In this document: piece by piece, positions 1 to 8,099 of the stretch
Layout: every line of letters begins with the position of its first letter
How positions within the stretch are numbered: position 1 is the stretch's first letter
Assembly (NCBI GenBank): GCA_902984215.1
Contig: CADWAF010000630.1
Span: 1 to 15,575 of the forward strand
Direction: 5' to 3'
DNA: 15,575 bases
DNA from: Willaertia magna
Lineage: Eukaryota > Heterolobosea > Eutetramitea > Acrasida > Naegleriidae
The notes under the pieces: generated by a model
Told to the model about the DNA's origin: nothing
The model's input: the letters and a program-made list of their open reading frames with translations, nothing else
The model's database searches: none
Position numbers and translations under genes: made by a program

Positions 1-814
1 ATATACCATTGATTTCATTTCACCTTTATCATTTGCTGAAAAGAACATTCCTCTAGGTTTACGAAAATGATGACTAAATGATTCACATGCTTTACCAACA
101 GTAGGTGTATAAATCTATATTTCAATCATTCAATCATTTAATATTTCATTTAACGAGTTCAATAAATGTATTACATTATGGTTTTACAAAAATATTAATC
201 ATACAAAATTCATACAAATTCATACAATTTTAATAAATAAATAAAAAAAAATAAACTTACAATTGGTGCCAATTCTTTAATATAAGACATTAAAAATTTA
301 TAAAATAAAGTTTCATTTCTATCTTGTAATTGAGTACAAAATTGATATCTTTCAATATCAGATTTTAAATTATTATAACTTTGTCTAGTTCTAAATAATT
401 GTTTATCTATATCTAATACAACTGCAGGTAATAATCCTCTAATATGTAATCTATCTCTTTCTGTTTGTGAAAATGATGTTCCTTTATTTAATAAACTATT
501 ATTCATTACATCTATTCCTTCCTTTTTATTTATTTATTTATTCATTTGGATAATGATTATTAATGAATGAATGGATATGGATAATGATTATTTATAGAAA
601 TTTATTTATTAATAAAATAATAATTAATTATACTTACTTGAGTAGTAAAAATAACATCTTGTTTAAAATCAGAGTGATCATGATAATATTTTATATTATT
701 ATTATTATTTGTTGTTGTTGTTGTGTTTGTTAATAAATGATTAATGGGATGACTCTTCTTTTTTAATAAAGAACAGGTTGTTGTTGTAGATGATTTAATA
801 AATGCTCTTTTCAT
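1..814 (-). CDS. NAD(P)-dependent malic enzyme, 5' part (three exons, runs off the window)
   Basis: Malic enzyme oxidatively decarboxylates malate to pyruvate. My model is exon 1 at 814-638 (59 codons), exon 2 at 521-261 and exon 3 at 114-1, continuing beyond the window. Exon 2 carries the family N-terminal block: GIDVMNNSLLNKGTSF, then IRGLLPAVV, then LQDRNETLFYKFL. Exon 3 gives IYTPTVGKACESFSHHFRKP and then RGMFFSAND, which is the next malic enzyme block. All junctions are GT-AG and in phase, and the joined API/IYTPTVG is as expected for the family. Exon 1 (MKRAFIKSS..., Lys/Arg/Ser/Thr-rich and without acidic residues for its first 40 or so residues) is unlike the catalytic domain and looks like a mitochondrial presequence, so the mitochondrial form is inferred. 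NAD versus NADP preference cannot be judged because the Rossmann domain is outside. Exon 1 and its upstream DNA are duplicated at 1829-2480. Confidence 0.93.
115..260 (-). other. Malic enzyme intron 2 (146 nt)
   Basis: The donor GTAAGT directly follows ...GGCACCAATT, and the acceptor ATATAG precedes ATTTATACACCT. Splicing joins API to IYTPTVG, matching the conserved malic enzyme sequence. Confidence 0.88.
522..637 (-). other. Malic enzyme intron 1 (116 nt)
   Basis: The donor is GTAAGT after ...ACT ACT CAA, and the acceptor is AAAAAG before GAAGGAATAGATGTA. Only this acceptor keeps the frame into the conserved GIDV...LLNKG block. The nearer AG at 511-512 would be out of frame. The right breakpoint of the tandem duplication lies just next to this acceptor. 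Confidence 0.85.
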
Positions 815-1207
815 TTTTTTTTTAATTTTTTTTTATAATTTTTTTAATAACGCCTTAATGTTTTTTTTTTGTTCCGTTAAGAACAAAGTTTAATAAGTAT
901 GTATTTACTAAATACAACATGTTATTGTAATCTATATTTCTGCTTGGTAGGTATTTTATATTTTGGACCAATATAACCATTGTTATATTATTTTTAAAAG
1001 TTAATTTTTAAAAACAAATAATTTTATAACTCCAACATTATTGAATTCAATTACGTGCATGAAAGAAGAAGAAATACAAAGAATTGTATGTCCAAAAAAA
1101 TCTATTTTACTATTTATAGACCTATATCACTACTATTTACAAATTAATTTTTATTTGTAAAACTAAAAACTTACCACAAGAACAAAATTAAAAACAGTAA
1201 ATAAAAA
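815..1207. promoter_or_regulatory. Intergenic region upstream of malic enzyme exon 1 (copy A)
   Basis: This 393-nt spacer holds no gene. It must contain the promoter of the malic enzyme gene and the 3' end signals of the chimeric gene, both on the minus strand. It is A/T-rich with homopolymer runs near 820-845 and matches 2122-2480. No specific promoter motif was recognised. Confidence 0.6.
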
Positions 1208-2121
1208 TTATAACTTTTTATTTAACTTTTCCATTCTTTCCAATTTATCTTCCTTCAATTTCATTCTAATTAATTCCAATTCTCTCTTCTTTTCCAATTT
1301 TTCCTTTTTAATTTTTTTCTTTTCCAATAAAGATTGTCTTTCTCTAAATTTTAATTTATCTTCATAACTATCACCTTTTAATTTATATTTATTATTATAT
1401 TCTTCTAATAATTTTAAATTATTTATTTCTTCTTTATTGTAATCTTCTTTTTTTATTATTAAATTTCTATCTATTCCATTTATAGTATCTATAGATAAAA
1501 ATAAACTTCCTTTTGGATATAAACCTACTTGTTTTAGTGTAAAATTATTTATATTATGTTTATCATATATTTTATTAAATATTATTAATTTTAAATAATT
1601 AATTTCATTATCTTCTTCTTTATTTAGATTATTATTATTATTATTACTATAAATAGAATGATATAAATAATTAATGATTGTAATTAATTTATCATTACCA
1701 TTAAAAGTAATTTTAATATTTTCATTATTTAATAATTTAATATTTACTATACATGGATCATATTCTATTTTATTTTTATCTTCATTATTTATAGTAATTG
1801 CATCAATTTCCATATTTGAATTATTTTCCTTTTTATTTATTTATTTATTAATTTGGATAATGATTATTAATGAATGAATGGATATGGATAATGATTATTT
1901 ATAGAAATTTATTTATTAATAAAATAATAATTCATTATACTTACTTGAGTAGTAAAAATAACATCTTGTTTAAAATCAGAGTGATCATGATAATATTTTA
2001 TATTATTATTATTTGTTGTTGTTGTTGTTACGTTTGTTAATAAATGATTAATGGGATGACTCTTCTTTTTTAATAAAGAACAGGTCGTTGTTGTAGATGA
2101 TTTAATAAATGCTCTTTTCAT
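1208..2121 (-). CDS. Chimeric gene: malic enzyme presequence exon spliced to UBX-domain C-terminal half
   Basis: Exon 1 (2121-1945) is a copy of the malic enzyme first exon, 59 codons beginning MKRAFIKSS. A 116-nt GT-AG intron (1829-1944) with the same splice signals as the parent follows. Exon 2 (1828-1208) starts GAA AAT AAT TCA AAT ATG and encodes the UBX domain plus the Lys/Glu-rich tail of the neighbouring UBX protein. The two parts join in frame for a predicted 265 residues. The first codon of exon 2 and the acceptor come from malic enzyme, and the following codons from the UBX gene. The promoter region is also copied, so transcription is plausible. If translated, this would send a UBX domain to mitochondria; that is inference. 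An alternative is a shorter product from the ATG at 1813 (201 aa). No stops or frameshifts are seen. Confidence 0.78.
1829..1944 (-). other. Intron of the chimeric gene (116 nt)
   Basis: The donor GTAAGT follows ACT ACT CAA, and the acceptor AAAAAG precedes GAAAATAATTC. It has the same length and almost the same sequence as malic enzyme intron 1, and phase 0 is kept. The duplication breakpoint falls just 3' of the acceptor, which is why the fusion stays in frame. Confidence 0.78.
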
Positions 2122-2480
2122 TTTTTTTTTTAATTTTTTTTAATAATTTTTTTCATAACGCCTTATTGTTTTTTTTTTGTTAAGAACAAGTTTAATAAGT
2201 ATATATTTACTAAATACAATATGTTATTGTAATCTATATTTCTGCTTGGTATTTTACATTTTGGACCAATATAACCATTGTTATATTATTTTTAAAAGTT
2301 AATTTTTAAAAACAAATAATTTTATAACTCCATGAAAGAAGAAGAAATACAAAGAATTGTATGTCCAAAAAAATCTATTTTACTATTTATAGAACTATAT
2401 CACTACTATTTACAAATTAATTTTTATTTGTAAAACTAAAAACTTACCACAAGAATAAAATTAAAAACAGTAAATAAAAA
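2122..2480. promoter_or_regulatory. Intergenic region upstream of the chimeric gene (copy B)
   Basis: This 359-nt spacer is a copy of 815-1207 with several small deletions. It lies between the stop of the full UBX gene and exon 1 of the chimera, so it serves as terminator for one and promoter for the other. No coding sequence is visible. Confidence 0.6.
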
Positions 2481-3575
2481 TTATAACTTTTTATTTAACT
2501 TTTCCATTCTTTCCAATTTATCTTCCTTCAATTTCATTCTAATTAATTCCAATTCTCTCTTCTTTTCCAATTTTTCCTTTTTAATTTTTTCCTTTTCCAA
2601 TAAAGTTTGTCTTTCTCTAAATTTTAATTTATCTTCATAACTATCACCTTTTAATTTATATTTATTATTATATTCTTCTAATAATTTTAAATTATTTATT
2701 TCTTCTTTATTGTAATCTTCTTTTTTTATTATTAAATTTTTATCTATTCCATTTATAGTATCTATAGATAAAAATAAACTTCCTTTTGGATATAAACCTA
2801 CTTGTTTTAGTGTAAAATTATTTATATTATGTTTATCATATATTTTATTAAATATTATTAATTTTAAATAATTAATTTCATTATCTTCTTCTTTATTTAG
2901 ATTATTATTATTACTATAAATAGAATGATATAAATAATTAATGATTGTAATTAATTTATCATTACCATTAAAAGTAATTTTAATATTTTCATTATTTAAT
3001 AATTTAATATTTACTATACATGGATCATATTCTATTTTATTATTATCTTCATTATTTATAGTAATTATATCAATTTCCATATTTGAATTATTTATTTTCT
3101 TTTTATTTCCTTTAACATATGGATCATTTCTTAATTGTTTAATTAATTTTTCCTTTTCAAGTAATTCCATTTTTAAATTTTCCTTTTCTTTTTCTAATAA
3201 TTTTTCTTTAAATTTCTTTTTATCTTTATTTATTTCATTAAAAATTAATAATTTTGCATTTTCTTCACGTTGTTTAATAATTTCATCAATATTATATTCT
3301 TTTAATTTTAATTTTTTATTATTTGTTGTATTTATTGTTGTTTCTATAGGTGGAGTAATATTGGTTGTTGTTTCGATTATTGTTGTGTTGTTTGTTGGGA
3401 TGATGGTGTTTGTTGTTGTTGTTGGTGGAATGGATCCGATGGTTCTTCCTTCTCCTACGGTATTGGTTGTAGTTGTGTTTGTTGATATTTCGGGAGTGAT
3501 AGTAGATGTTTGTTGTTGTTGTTTTTGTTTAAATCGTTCTTCTTGTAATTTTCTATATTCTGCTAATGAATCCAT
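2481..3575 (-). CDS. UBX-domain protein with Thr/Asn-rich linker and charged coiled-coil tail
   Basis: This is an intact 364-residue ORF starting at the ATG at 3575. Residues 1-30 include a Gln run. Residues 30-100 are a Thr/Asn-rich linker. Residues about 105-160 are Lys/Glu-rich and probably helical. A UBX fold spans about 178-265: DPCIVNIKLLNNENIKITF, a helix LITIINYLYHSIY, then FTLKQVGLYPKGSLFLSID, which matches the closing UBX strand (L-x-x-x-GL-P-x-x-x-L). UBX proteins are adaptors of the AAA ATPase Cdc48/p97. The usual Phe-Pro-Arg loop is not seen: the equivalent place reads IFNKIYDK, so p97 binding may be altered. The last 100 residues are very Lys/Glu-rich. No UBA domain is seen. The 3' half is duplicated in the chimera at 1208-1828. 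Confidence 0.85.
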   Translation of the reverse strand: MDSLAEYRKLQEERFKQKQQQQTSTITPEISTNTTTTNTVGEGRTIGSIPPTTTTNTIIPTNNTTIIETTTNITPPIETTINTTNNKKLKLKEYNIDEIIKQREENAKLLIFNEINKDKKKFKEKLLEKEKENLKMELLEKEKLIKQLRNDPYVKGNKKKINNSNMEIDIITINNEDNNKIEYDPCIVNIKLLNNENIKITFNGNDKLITIINYLYHSIYSNNNNLNKEEDNEINYLKLIIFNKIYDKHNINNFTLKQVGLYPKGSLFLSIDTINGIDKNLIIKKEDYNKEEINNLKLLEEYNNKYKLKGDSYEDKLKFRERQTLLEKEKIKKEKLEKKRELELIRMKLKEDKLERMEKLNKKL

Positions 3576-3767
3576 TGTTATATTTATTATTTATTCAATT
3601 TATAGTAGTAGTACACTTAGTTTCTTCTTATTCTATTTATTTATCAAAGTTATAAACAATAATTGTTAAATTTTTTTTAATTTACGTTTTAAATTTTAGA
3701 CTTCTAGAATTGATGATCATCCTCTTTATCGGAAAGAACTTCAATTGTTGTAACACTTAAAAAAAAA
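3576..3767. promoter_or_regulatory. Divergent promoter region between UBX gene and MSS4-like gene
   Basis: The 192-nt spacer separates two head-to-head starts (3575 minus, 3768 plus), so it should hold both promoters. It is AT-rich, with a T/A block at 3666-3680 and an A-run directly before the plus-strand ATG, as is common in dictyostelid leaders. No defined motif was recognised. Confidence 0.5.
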
Positions 3768-4166
3768 ATGTCAGAATCATCTTCTTCTTCTTCTTCATCT
3801 ACTTCTCAACAACAACAAATAGAACAACCAACAGAACATCAACAACAACTCAATAAACATCACATTCACTGTAATCATTGTAATTTAAAATTAATTAAAG
3901 CAAATATAGGTACTATTTTACAAAATGAAACACATTCTCTACCAATTACTTCTAATCAACAACAACAATTAAATAATGAATATTCTGAATGGATTTATTT
4001 AACAGATATTTTTCAATTTGAAAATATTGCCTTTTCAAATACAATTAAAAATACAGATATAAAATATTTAATTTGTGCAGAATGTGAACATGATATATTA
4101 GGTATTGCTTTTATGAATAATAAAAAATATTTAATTGCTAAACATTTAATTACTTTAAAAGATTAA
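3768..4166 (+). CDS. MSS4/RABIF-like Rab-interacting chaperone/exchange factor
   Basis: This 132-residue protein starts after an A-run. A Ser-rich then Gln-rich N-terminus (residues 1-30) precedes the MSS4 fold. The zinc-binding cysteines are C35-x2-C38 (CNHC) and C103-x2-C106 (CAEC). Between them is the family signature EWIYLTDIFQFENIAFS, and the domain closes with IKYLICAECEHDILG. MSS4/RABIF binds nucleotide-free exocytic Rab GTPases and acts as a holdase or weak exchange factor in the cytosol. The length matches the family, whose human member is about 123 residues. It is divergent with the UBX gene and ends only 27 nt from the end of the convergent gene at 4194-5288. Confidence 0.9.
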   Translation: MSESSSSSSSSTSQQQQIEQPTEHQQQLNKHHIHCNHCNLKLIKANIGTILQNETHSLPITSNQQQQLNNEYSEWIYLTDIFQFENIAFSNTIKNTDIKYLICAECEHDILGIAFMNNKKYLIAKHLITLKD

Positions 4167-4193
4167 TTATATTAATACTAAATATATATATAA

Positions 4194-5288
4194 TTATTTC
4201 TTTAATAAATAATCTTTAATCTTTTCCATCATTTTATCCATTTCAATTGATTGTTCTTTTTGTTTTTTAATTCTTTCATCTCTTAATTTTCTAGATCTTT
4301 TTCTATATTCTTCCATTGATATTCTTTCACTTTCATTTGGATTAGCAAATATTTTACTTATACTTATTTTACTATCAATTGTAAATTCTTTACATAAATC
4401 ATTTGTTATATTTAATAATTCTATGGTTGAATCTATTATTGAATTATTATTACTTGATTTGGAAATGTTATTATTATGGTTATTGTTATTATTAGTGTTA
4501 TTAGTTGGTAAATATTGATGGATAAATTTATTCTTTTTATTATTATTGTAATGAGTTGTTGTAGATTCTAAAAATTGACTTGGTTTTAAATTTTTATAAA
4601 CATGTTTAGGATATTCATTTAAAGTAGTATCTATAAATAGAAAATCATTTACTTTCTTTTCATAAAAATAATTCATTTTATCTAAATCAATATTTTGATT
4701 AATATCTTCAACATTTAATAATCTAATAGTTGATAAATATTCTCTTTTTATAGTACTTTCTATATTATTAGGAATTATTTTATTATTTTTATTATTATTG
4801 TTATCTATATTTGTATTATTATTTAAAGATAAAGTAGGATTGTAAAAGGGATTAGTTGATGAGAGGGGAGTAGTGGGACTGTTAAAATCATTATTGTTAT
4901 TGTTATTGTAATTATCTGTGGATAGTTGTGGAGTAGGATCTTTTACTTTTGAAATAATTTCTAATGGAGATTCATTATTATGAGAAATAGTATTATTATC
5001 CATAAATAGTTTTGAAGAATTTATATTTTGTTTATTTTCTTTATTAAATCTTCTAATTAGTTTATTATTTGTATTATTATTATTGAAACTATTGGTAGAA
5101 GGTGGAGAAGAATGTTTTTTAGTGGTATTATTATTATTGTTATTAGTAATGATATGATTGGTTGTTGTTGCTGTTGTTCCCGATAGTAATAGATGATGAT
5201 GATTATTGTGTGGATAGGGATTATTAGAATGATTGGGAGATGCAGGATAAAGAATATTGGAAGTGGAAGAAACTCTTTTATTGGTCAT
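4194..5288 (-). CDS. Asn-rich hypothetical protein with conserved-looking C-terminal half
   Basis: This 364-residue single-exon ORF from the ATG at 5288 was not recognised. Residues 1-170 are low complexity, with Asn runs, His (HNNHHHLLL) and Ser/Pro patches such as SPPSTNS. From about residue 180 there are ordered stretches: LLNVEDINQNIDLDKMNYFY, then FIDTTLNEYPKHVYKNLKP. After another Asn run come an acidic/hydrophobic helix (IIDSTIELLNITNDLCKEF) and a basic helical tail (MEEYRKRSRKLRDERIKKQKEQ...). Several SP/TP sites could be phosphorylated, which is inference. No membrane segment or signal peptide is visible. The gene is convergent with the MSS4-like gene and divergent from the F-box-like gene. 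Confidence 0.8.
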   Translation of the reverse strand: MTNKRVSSTSNILYPASPNHSNNPYPHNNHHHLLLSGTTATTTNHIITNNNNNNTTKKHSSPPSTNSFNNNNTNNKLIRRFNKENKQNINSSKLFMDNNTISHNNESPLEIISKVKDPTPQLSTDNYNNNNNNDFNSPTTPLSSTNPFYNPTLSLNNNTNIDNNNNKNNKIIPNNIESTIKREYLSTIRLLNVEDINQNIDLDKMNYFYEKKVNDFLFIDTTLNEYPKHVYKNLKPSQFLESTTTHYNNNKKNKFIHQYLPTNNTNNNNNHNNNISKSSNNNSIIDSTIELLNITNDLCKEFTIDSKISISKIFANPNESERISMEEYRKRSRKLRDERIKKQKEQSIEMDKMMEKIKDYLLKK

Positions 5289-5534
5289 TTAATTTTTTTA
5301 TTTGTAATTTTATGGCGGGAAAAAAAAATTGTATTGTTATAACTATCAAAATTAAATATTTTGAGAGATCAATTAATTACCAAATAATTAATACCCAAAT
5401 AATAAACACTGGTTTTGTTTAAAGAAATACAATTACTTATTAAGAAGAAGAAGAAGAAGAAAAACAATATTGTAAACTTTACAAGAGAGAATAAAAAAAT
5501 TCACAAAAATAATTGATCAATTTTAAAAAAAATA
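5289..5534. promoter_or_regulatory. Divergent promoter region with AAG microsatellite
   Basis: This 246-nt spacer separates the starts at 5288 (minus) and 5535 (plus). It contains a purine tract of AAG repeats at about 5442-5461 and A-runs before the plus-strand ATG. The ORF at 5240-5422 overlapping it has no family features and was not called. Confidence 0.5.
5442..5462 (+). repeat. AAG microsatellite
   Basis: About six to seven consecutive AAG units lie roughly 75 nt upstream of the F-box-like gene start. It is probably a polymorphic simple repeat in the 5' leader. Confidence 0.8.
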
Positions 5535-6356
5535 ATGGGATCGGTTGATTCAAAAGAGATGCGACAACAACAACAACAACAACAATTTCCATACGAAATT
5601 ATTTCATTAATAATTTCCTTTTTAAATGTAAAATCCTTTTCTTTATTAGAATTAAAATATTTATTAAATTATAAATTATTATCTAAAGAATGGAATATTG
5701 GTGTAAAATTTGGAATTTTAAATTTATCTTTTACAAAAATTAATCCAAAAGTATTTAATAATTATAATAGTATTACTTGTTATAGAAATTTAAAAGAATT
5801 AATGATAGGTCCATTTATAGAAAATAATTTACAAAAGATTGATTACAATGAAAGTGATTGTAATGAATTTATTTATAAAATTATTACGGAATTACCTAAT
5901 TTAGAAGTATTAAATATAGAACAATGTGGAATAAAAAATAAAAATTTTAAATTTAAATATTTAAATACACAAAATGAATTACCATATATAGGTATTACTA
6001 ATTTATCACAACCTCTTTCCAAATTAGAAAATTATAAATTACAAAAAATTATTATTCATTCTTATCAAAGTGATTTATTAATTGATTTATTAAAATTTAA
6101 TAAAAATTTACAAAAAAAAATAAATATAGAAATCATTGATGGAATGATAATTTATTTAAAAACAATGACCAATAAAGTAATTACAATGGAAAATATATCT
6201 TACTATATTACAATTAGAAAATTAAAGAAATTAATTAAATATTTATTTAATTTAAAAGTGAAAAGAATTATTTTTGCTGGAAAACAATTGGATGATGAAA
6301 GAATTTTAGTTGATTATTCAATTCAGAAAGAATCTACTCTTTTTATAATTATTTAA
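5535..6356 (+). CDS. F-box-like protein with C-terminal ubiquitin-like domain lacking Gly-Gly
   Basis: This 273-residue ORF has three parts. After a Gln run, residues about 18-60 (FPYEIISLIISFL...YKLLSKEWNIGV) resemble an F-box, the SCF subunit motif that binds Skp1. Residues about 75-190 contain leucine-rich-repeat-like pieces (LKELMIGPF, LPNLEVLNIEQCGI). Residues 204-273 are clearly ubiquitin-like: IYLKTMTNKVITME at the start, IIFAGKQLDDERILVDYSIQ in the middle and KESTLFIII at the end. Equivalents of ubiquitin K6, K11, K48 and K63 are kept, as is the I44 position (Ile). L8 is Met. The chain stops right after the last beta strand, so RLRGG is absent and it cannot be conjugated or cleaved like ubiquitin. 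A substrate receptor with a built-in ubiquitin surface is inferred. The F-box call is moderate; the ubiquitin call is strong. Confidence 0.87.
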   Translation: MGSVDSKEMRQQQQQQQFPYEIISLIISFLNVKSFSLLELKYLLNYKLLSKEWNIGVKFGILNLSFTKINPKVFNNYNSITCYRNLKELMIGPFIENNLQKIDYNESDCNEFIYKIITELPNLEVLNIEQCGIKNKNFKFKYLNTQNELPYIGITNLSQPLSKLENYKLQKIIIHSYQSDLLIDLLKFNKNLQKKINIEIIDGMIIYLKTMTNKVITMENISYYITIRKLKKLIKYLFNLKVKRIIFAGKQLDDERILVDYSIQKESTLFIII

Positions 6357-7455
6357 TTAATATTTTTTAATAATAAATAAGTTATTTGTTTAACAAATTT
6401 ATTTTGTATCAGTTTCATTAATTGTTTATTAATACTTCAACCTTTTGAATGAATTTTCTTTTCAAAGAACTTAACACTTGCTTACCTTCTCCTCTTTTTT
6501 ATTCTCGAGGAACAAGAGTTAAAAGAAGAAGAAATGAAAGTCCACTTGTATTCTTTTCCAAAGTTTCCCAGGATTTGGGCTTGGTGTAAATGAATAAATG
6601 CTTGTTTTGATTTATAGTTATAAATTGGTGGATTGGTGGTTAACTATGGTAGAATAGAAATAATACATTTTAGGAAATATTATATTCAATTATTTTTTTA
6701 ATTTTTATAGACTGAATCATTTTAAATAAAAAGAGTAATAAAAATATTTTACAGTAATAAAGAAAAGATTTTATTGATTTATTAAAAAACTTAGTTAATA
6801 AGTTACATTTATAACTGTGTTGTTATTTTATAACATTATAAAAATGTTATCTCACACAAAGTTCTTTAATTTTCTAAATAGTTGTAACATTAAACAGGTA
6901 GTTATCAATATTCAGTGATTAGTACTTGTTGTTAAATGTTGCTTTTAATCATAAACTATATAAAAACCATAAATTACAATAATAATAATTTATGGTTTAT
7001 TATTATAACATTTTTGTTATGCTAATGGACAAAATCATGGTAGATAACAATCTTGCAATAAAAAATTAAAAGTATAGTCAACGTAATTAGTGAAATAAAA
7101 TTTAATTTGTTTGTGATGAATGATACAAAGCTGTACATTTTTTATTATTTTAACATTTTTATAATCTTAAATTTTAATTTGTCTGAATAACCCAGTATTT
7201 CCGCCTAAAAATTTTTGTCTGATACTTTTGTAATTATTGGTTTAACACCGGCCTATATAAAATACTCCCAAGAGTTTGTTTGTATTAAGGCAAACAAAAA
7301 TTATGTACTAAAGTCATATCATTACATTCTTTAATATCAATATTGTTATTAGTTTAGTATTTCACTGTTCTGTCCCTCTCCAGTACACTATTTTTAAATA
7401 TATTTCATTGAATAGTAGTTGATTATTACTGTCATTTTATTCATTTTTTTATTAT
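6357..7455. other. 1.1-kb intergenic region without a recognisable gene
   Basis: It is AT-rich with no convincing ORF on either strand. It holds several small AT hairpins at 6830-7020 (one described separately). A slightly more GC-rich patch lies at 6470-6590, and a TATATAAAA stretch at about 7253-7261 could be a core promoter for an unseen transcript. I found no tRNA or known ncRNA here. Confidence 0.6.
6964..6998. repeat. Perfect 12-bp inverted repeat with 11-nt loop
   Basis: The arms are AAACCATAAATT (6964-6975) and AATTTATGGTTT (6987-6998), around an AT-only loop. Nearby at 6831-6850 and 7005-7020 are two more ATAACA...TGTTAT hairpins. This could be a remnant of a small inverted-repeat element or an AT-rich cruciform. 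Confidence 0.7.
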
Positions 7456-7680
7456 CTACTTGTCTCTTACATTACAATTACAATTTTTACTATTATCATT
7501 AATTAATAAAAATTTATTGTCTTTATTAAATAACGATTCATACAATATTGTATTCTTTCTAAATCTTCCAGATAATATTATTGTAAATGTTAAAGTAAAT
7601 AATATAATCATTATCGTTACACCTAATACAATTTCACCACTACAATATGAAACTATTATTTGATATAATAAGTAGAACAT
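7456..7680 (-). CDS. Small single-pass membrane protein (short paralogue)
   Basis: This 74-residue ORF starts at ATG 7680 and ends at TAG. It has a short N-terminus, one hydrophobic segment at about residues 17-37 (VLGVTIMIILFTLTFTIIL), then a basic stop-transfer stretch (RFRKN) and a short polar tail ending in CNCNVRDK. It aligns without gaps to the first 50 residues of the protein at 8100-8636: both share MFY at the start, IMIILFTL at residues 23-30, and a basic stretch followed by YES. The function is unknown. It is much shorter than its paralogue, so it may be truncated. The two are tandem on the same strand, 419 nt apart. The complementary-strand ORF at 7460-7663 is a shadow. Confidence 0.6.
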   Translation of the reverse strand: MFYLLYQIIVSYCSGEIVLGVTIMIILFTLTFTIILSGRFRKNTILYESLFNKDNKFLLINDNSKNCNCNVRDK

Positions 7681-8099
7681 TTATTGTTCTTTTTTTTCAT
7701 TTTTCATAAATTTTTATACACTTGCTTACTATTTATAATATAATTACTACTTTTCCTTAAATTATTTAAAGTTTCGAAAAGTACGATAAATAATAATTAA
7801 AAATTTAACAATGTAACACTACTACCAAGATAAATAGATGTTTCATAATGTCTTTTTTATTTATTTGGAATGGACATTTTACATTTAGAAAGAAAAGTGT
7901 TATCGTTCAAACGAGAATAAATGCTGACAGTCTTTACTACAAGTAGTTACAAAACTATAGATTAAGGAATATACGTTTGGTGTTTTTGATCGAAAAAGGA
8001 AAGTGTTATCTTTGATATCATAACTGTAACTTAGAGTAGTAACCCAAACACACAATCAAATAATACTTTTAAATTGTTGTTTATTATCCTTACAAAATC
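7681..8099. other. Intergenic region between the two membrane-protein paralogues
   Basis: This 419-nt AT-rich spacer holds no visible gene. It should contain the promoter of the 7456-7680 gene and the 3' end of the 8100-8636 gene. No motif was recognised. Confidence 0.5.

Larger units (their letters stand above)
522..1828. repeat. Tandem segmental duplication, copy A
   Basis: Copy A contains malic enzyme intron 1, exon 1 and the upstream region, then the 3' half of a UBX gene. It matches copy B (1829-3093) nearly base for base. In the UBX coding part I count only about six substitutions and one 6-nt indel over 600 nt. The intergenic part has more indels, including about 25 extra nt near 1043-1067 and a 4-nt GGTA repeat difference near 947. 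The period is 1307 nt at the exon 1 ATGs and 1273 nt at the UBX stops. Confidence 0.93.
1829..3093. repeat. Tandem segmental duplication, copy B
   Basis: This is the second copy of the unit, directly abutting copy A. Homology to copy A ends near 3090-3093 in the UBX gene, and on the other side at the intron 1 acceptor. The junction near 1822-1835 joins the UBX text (gaattattt) to malic enzyme intron text (cctttttattt). Both parental sites share a TTTTTATTT stretch, so joining at short AT-rich microhomology is likely. Confidence 0.9.

Noticed and set aside
2941..3669. 242-residue plus-strand ORF opposite the UBX gene (and a shorter one at 1674-1877)
   Set aside because: It is the antisense of Lys/Glu/Asn/Thr-rich codons, giving Phe/Ser/Val/Ile runs without any domain. 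The minus strand carries the recognisable UBX protein.
3768..4000. CRISPR-like or coding tandem repeats in CAA/AAC-rich stretches
   Set aside because: These are homopolymeric amino-acid codon runs (Gln, Ser), typical of dictyostelid genes, without spacers.
5240..5422. 60-residue plus-strand ORF
   Set aside because: It overlaps the 5' end of the Asn-rich gene and its promoter region, and its composition is random-like.
7460..7663. 67-residue plus-strand ORF opposite the small membrane protein
   Set aside because: The minus-strand reading is supported by a paralogue at 8100-8636; this one is not.
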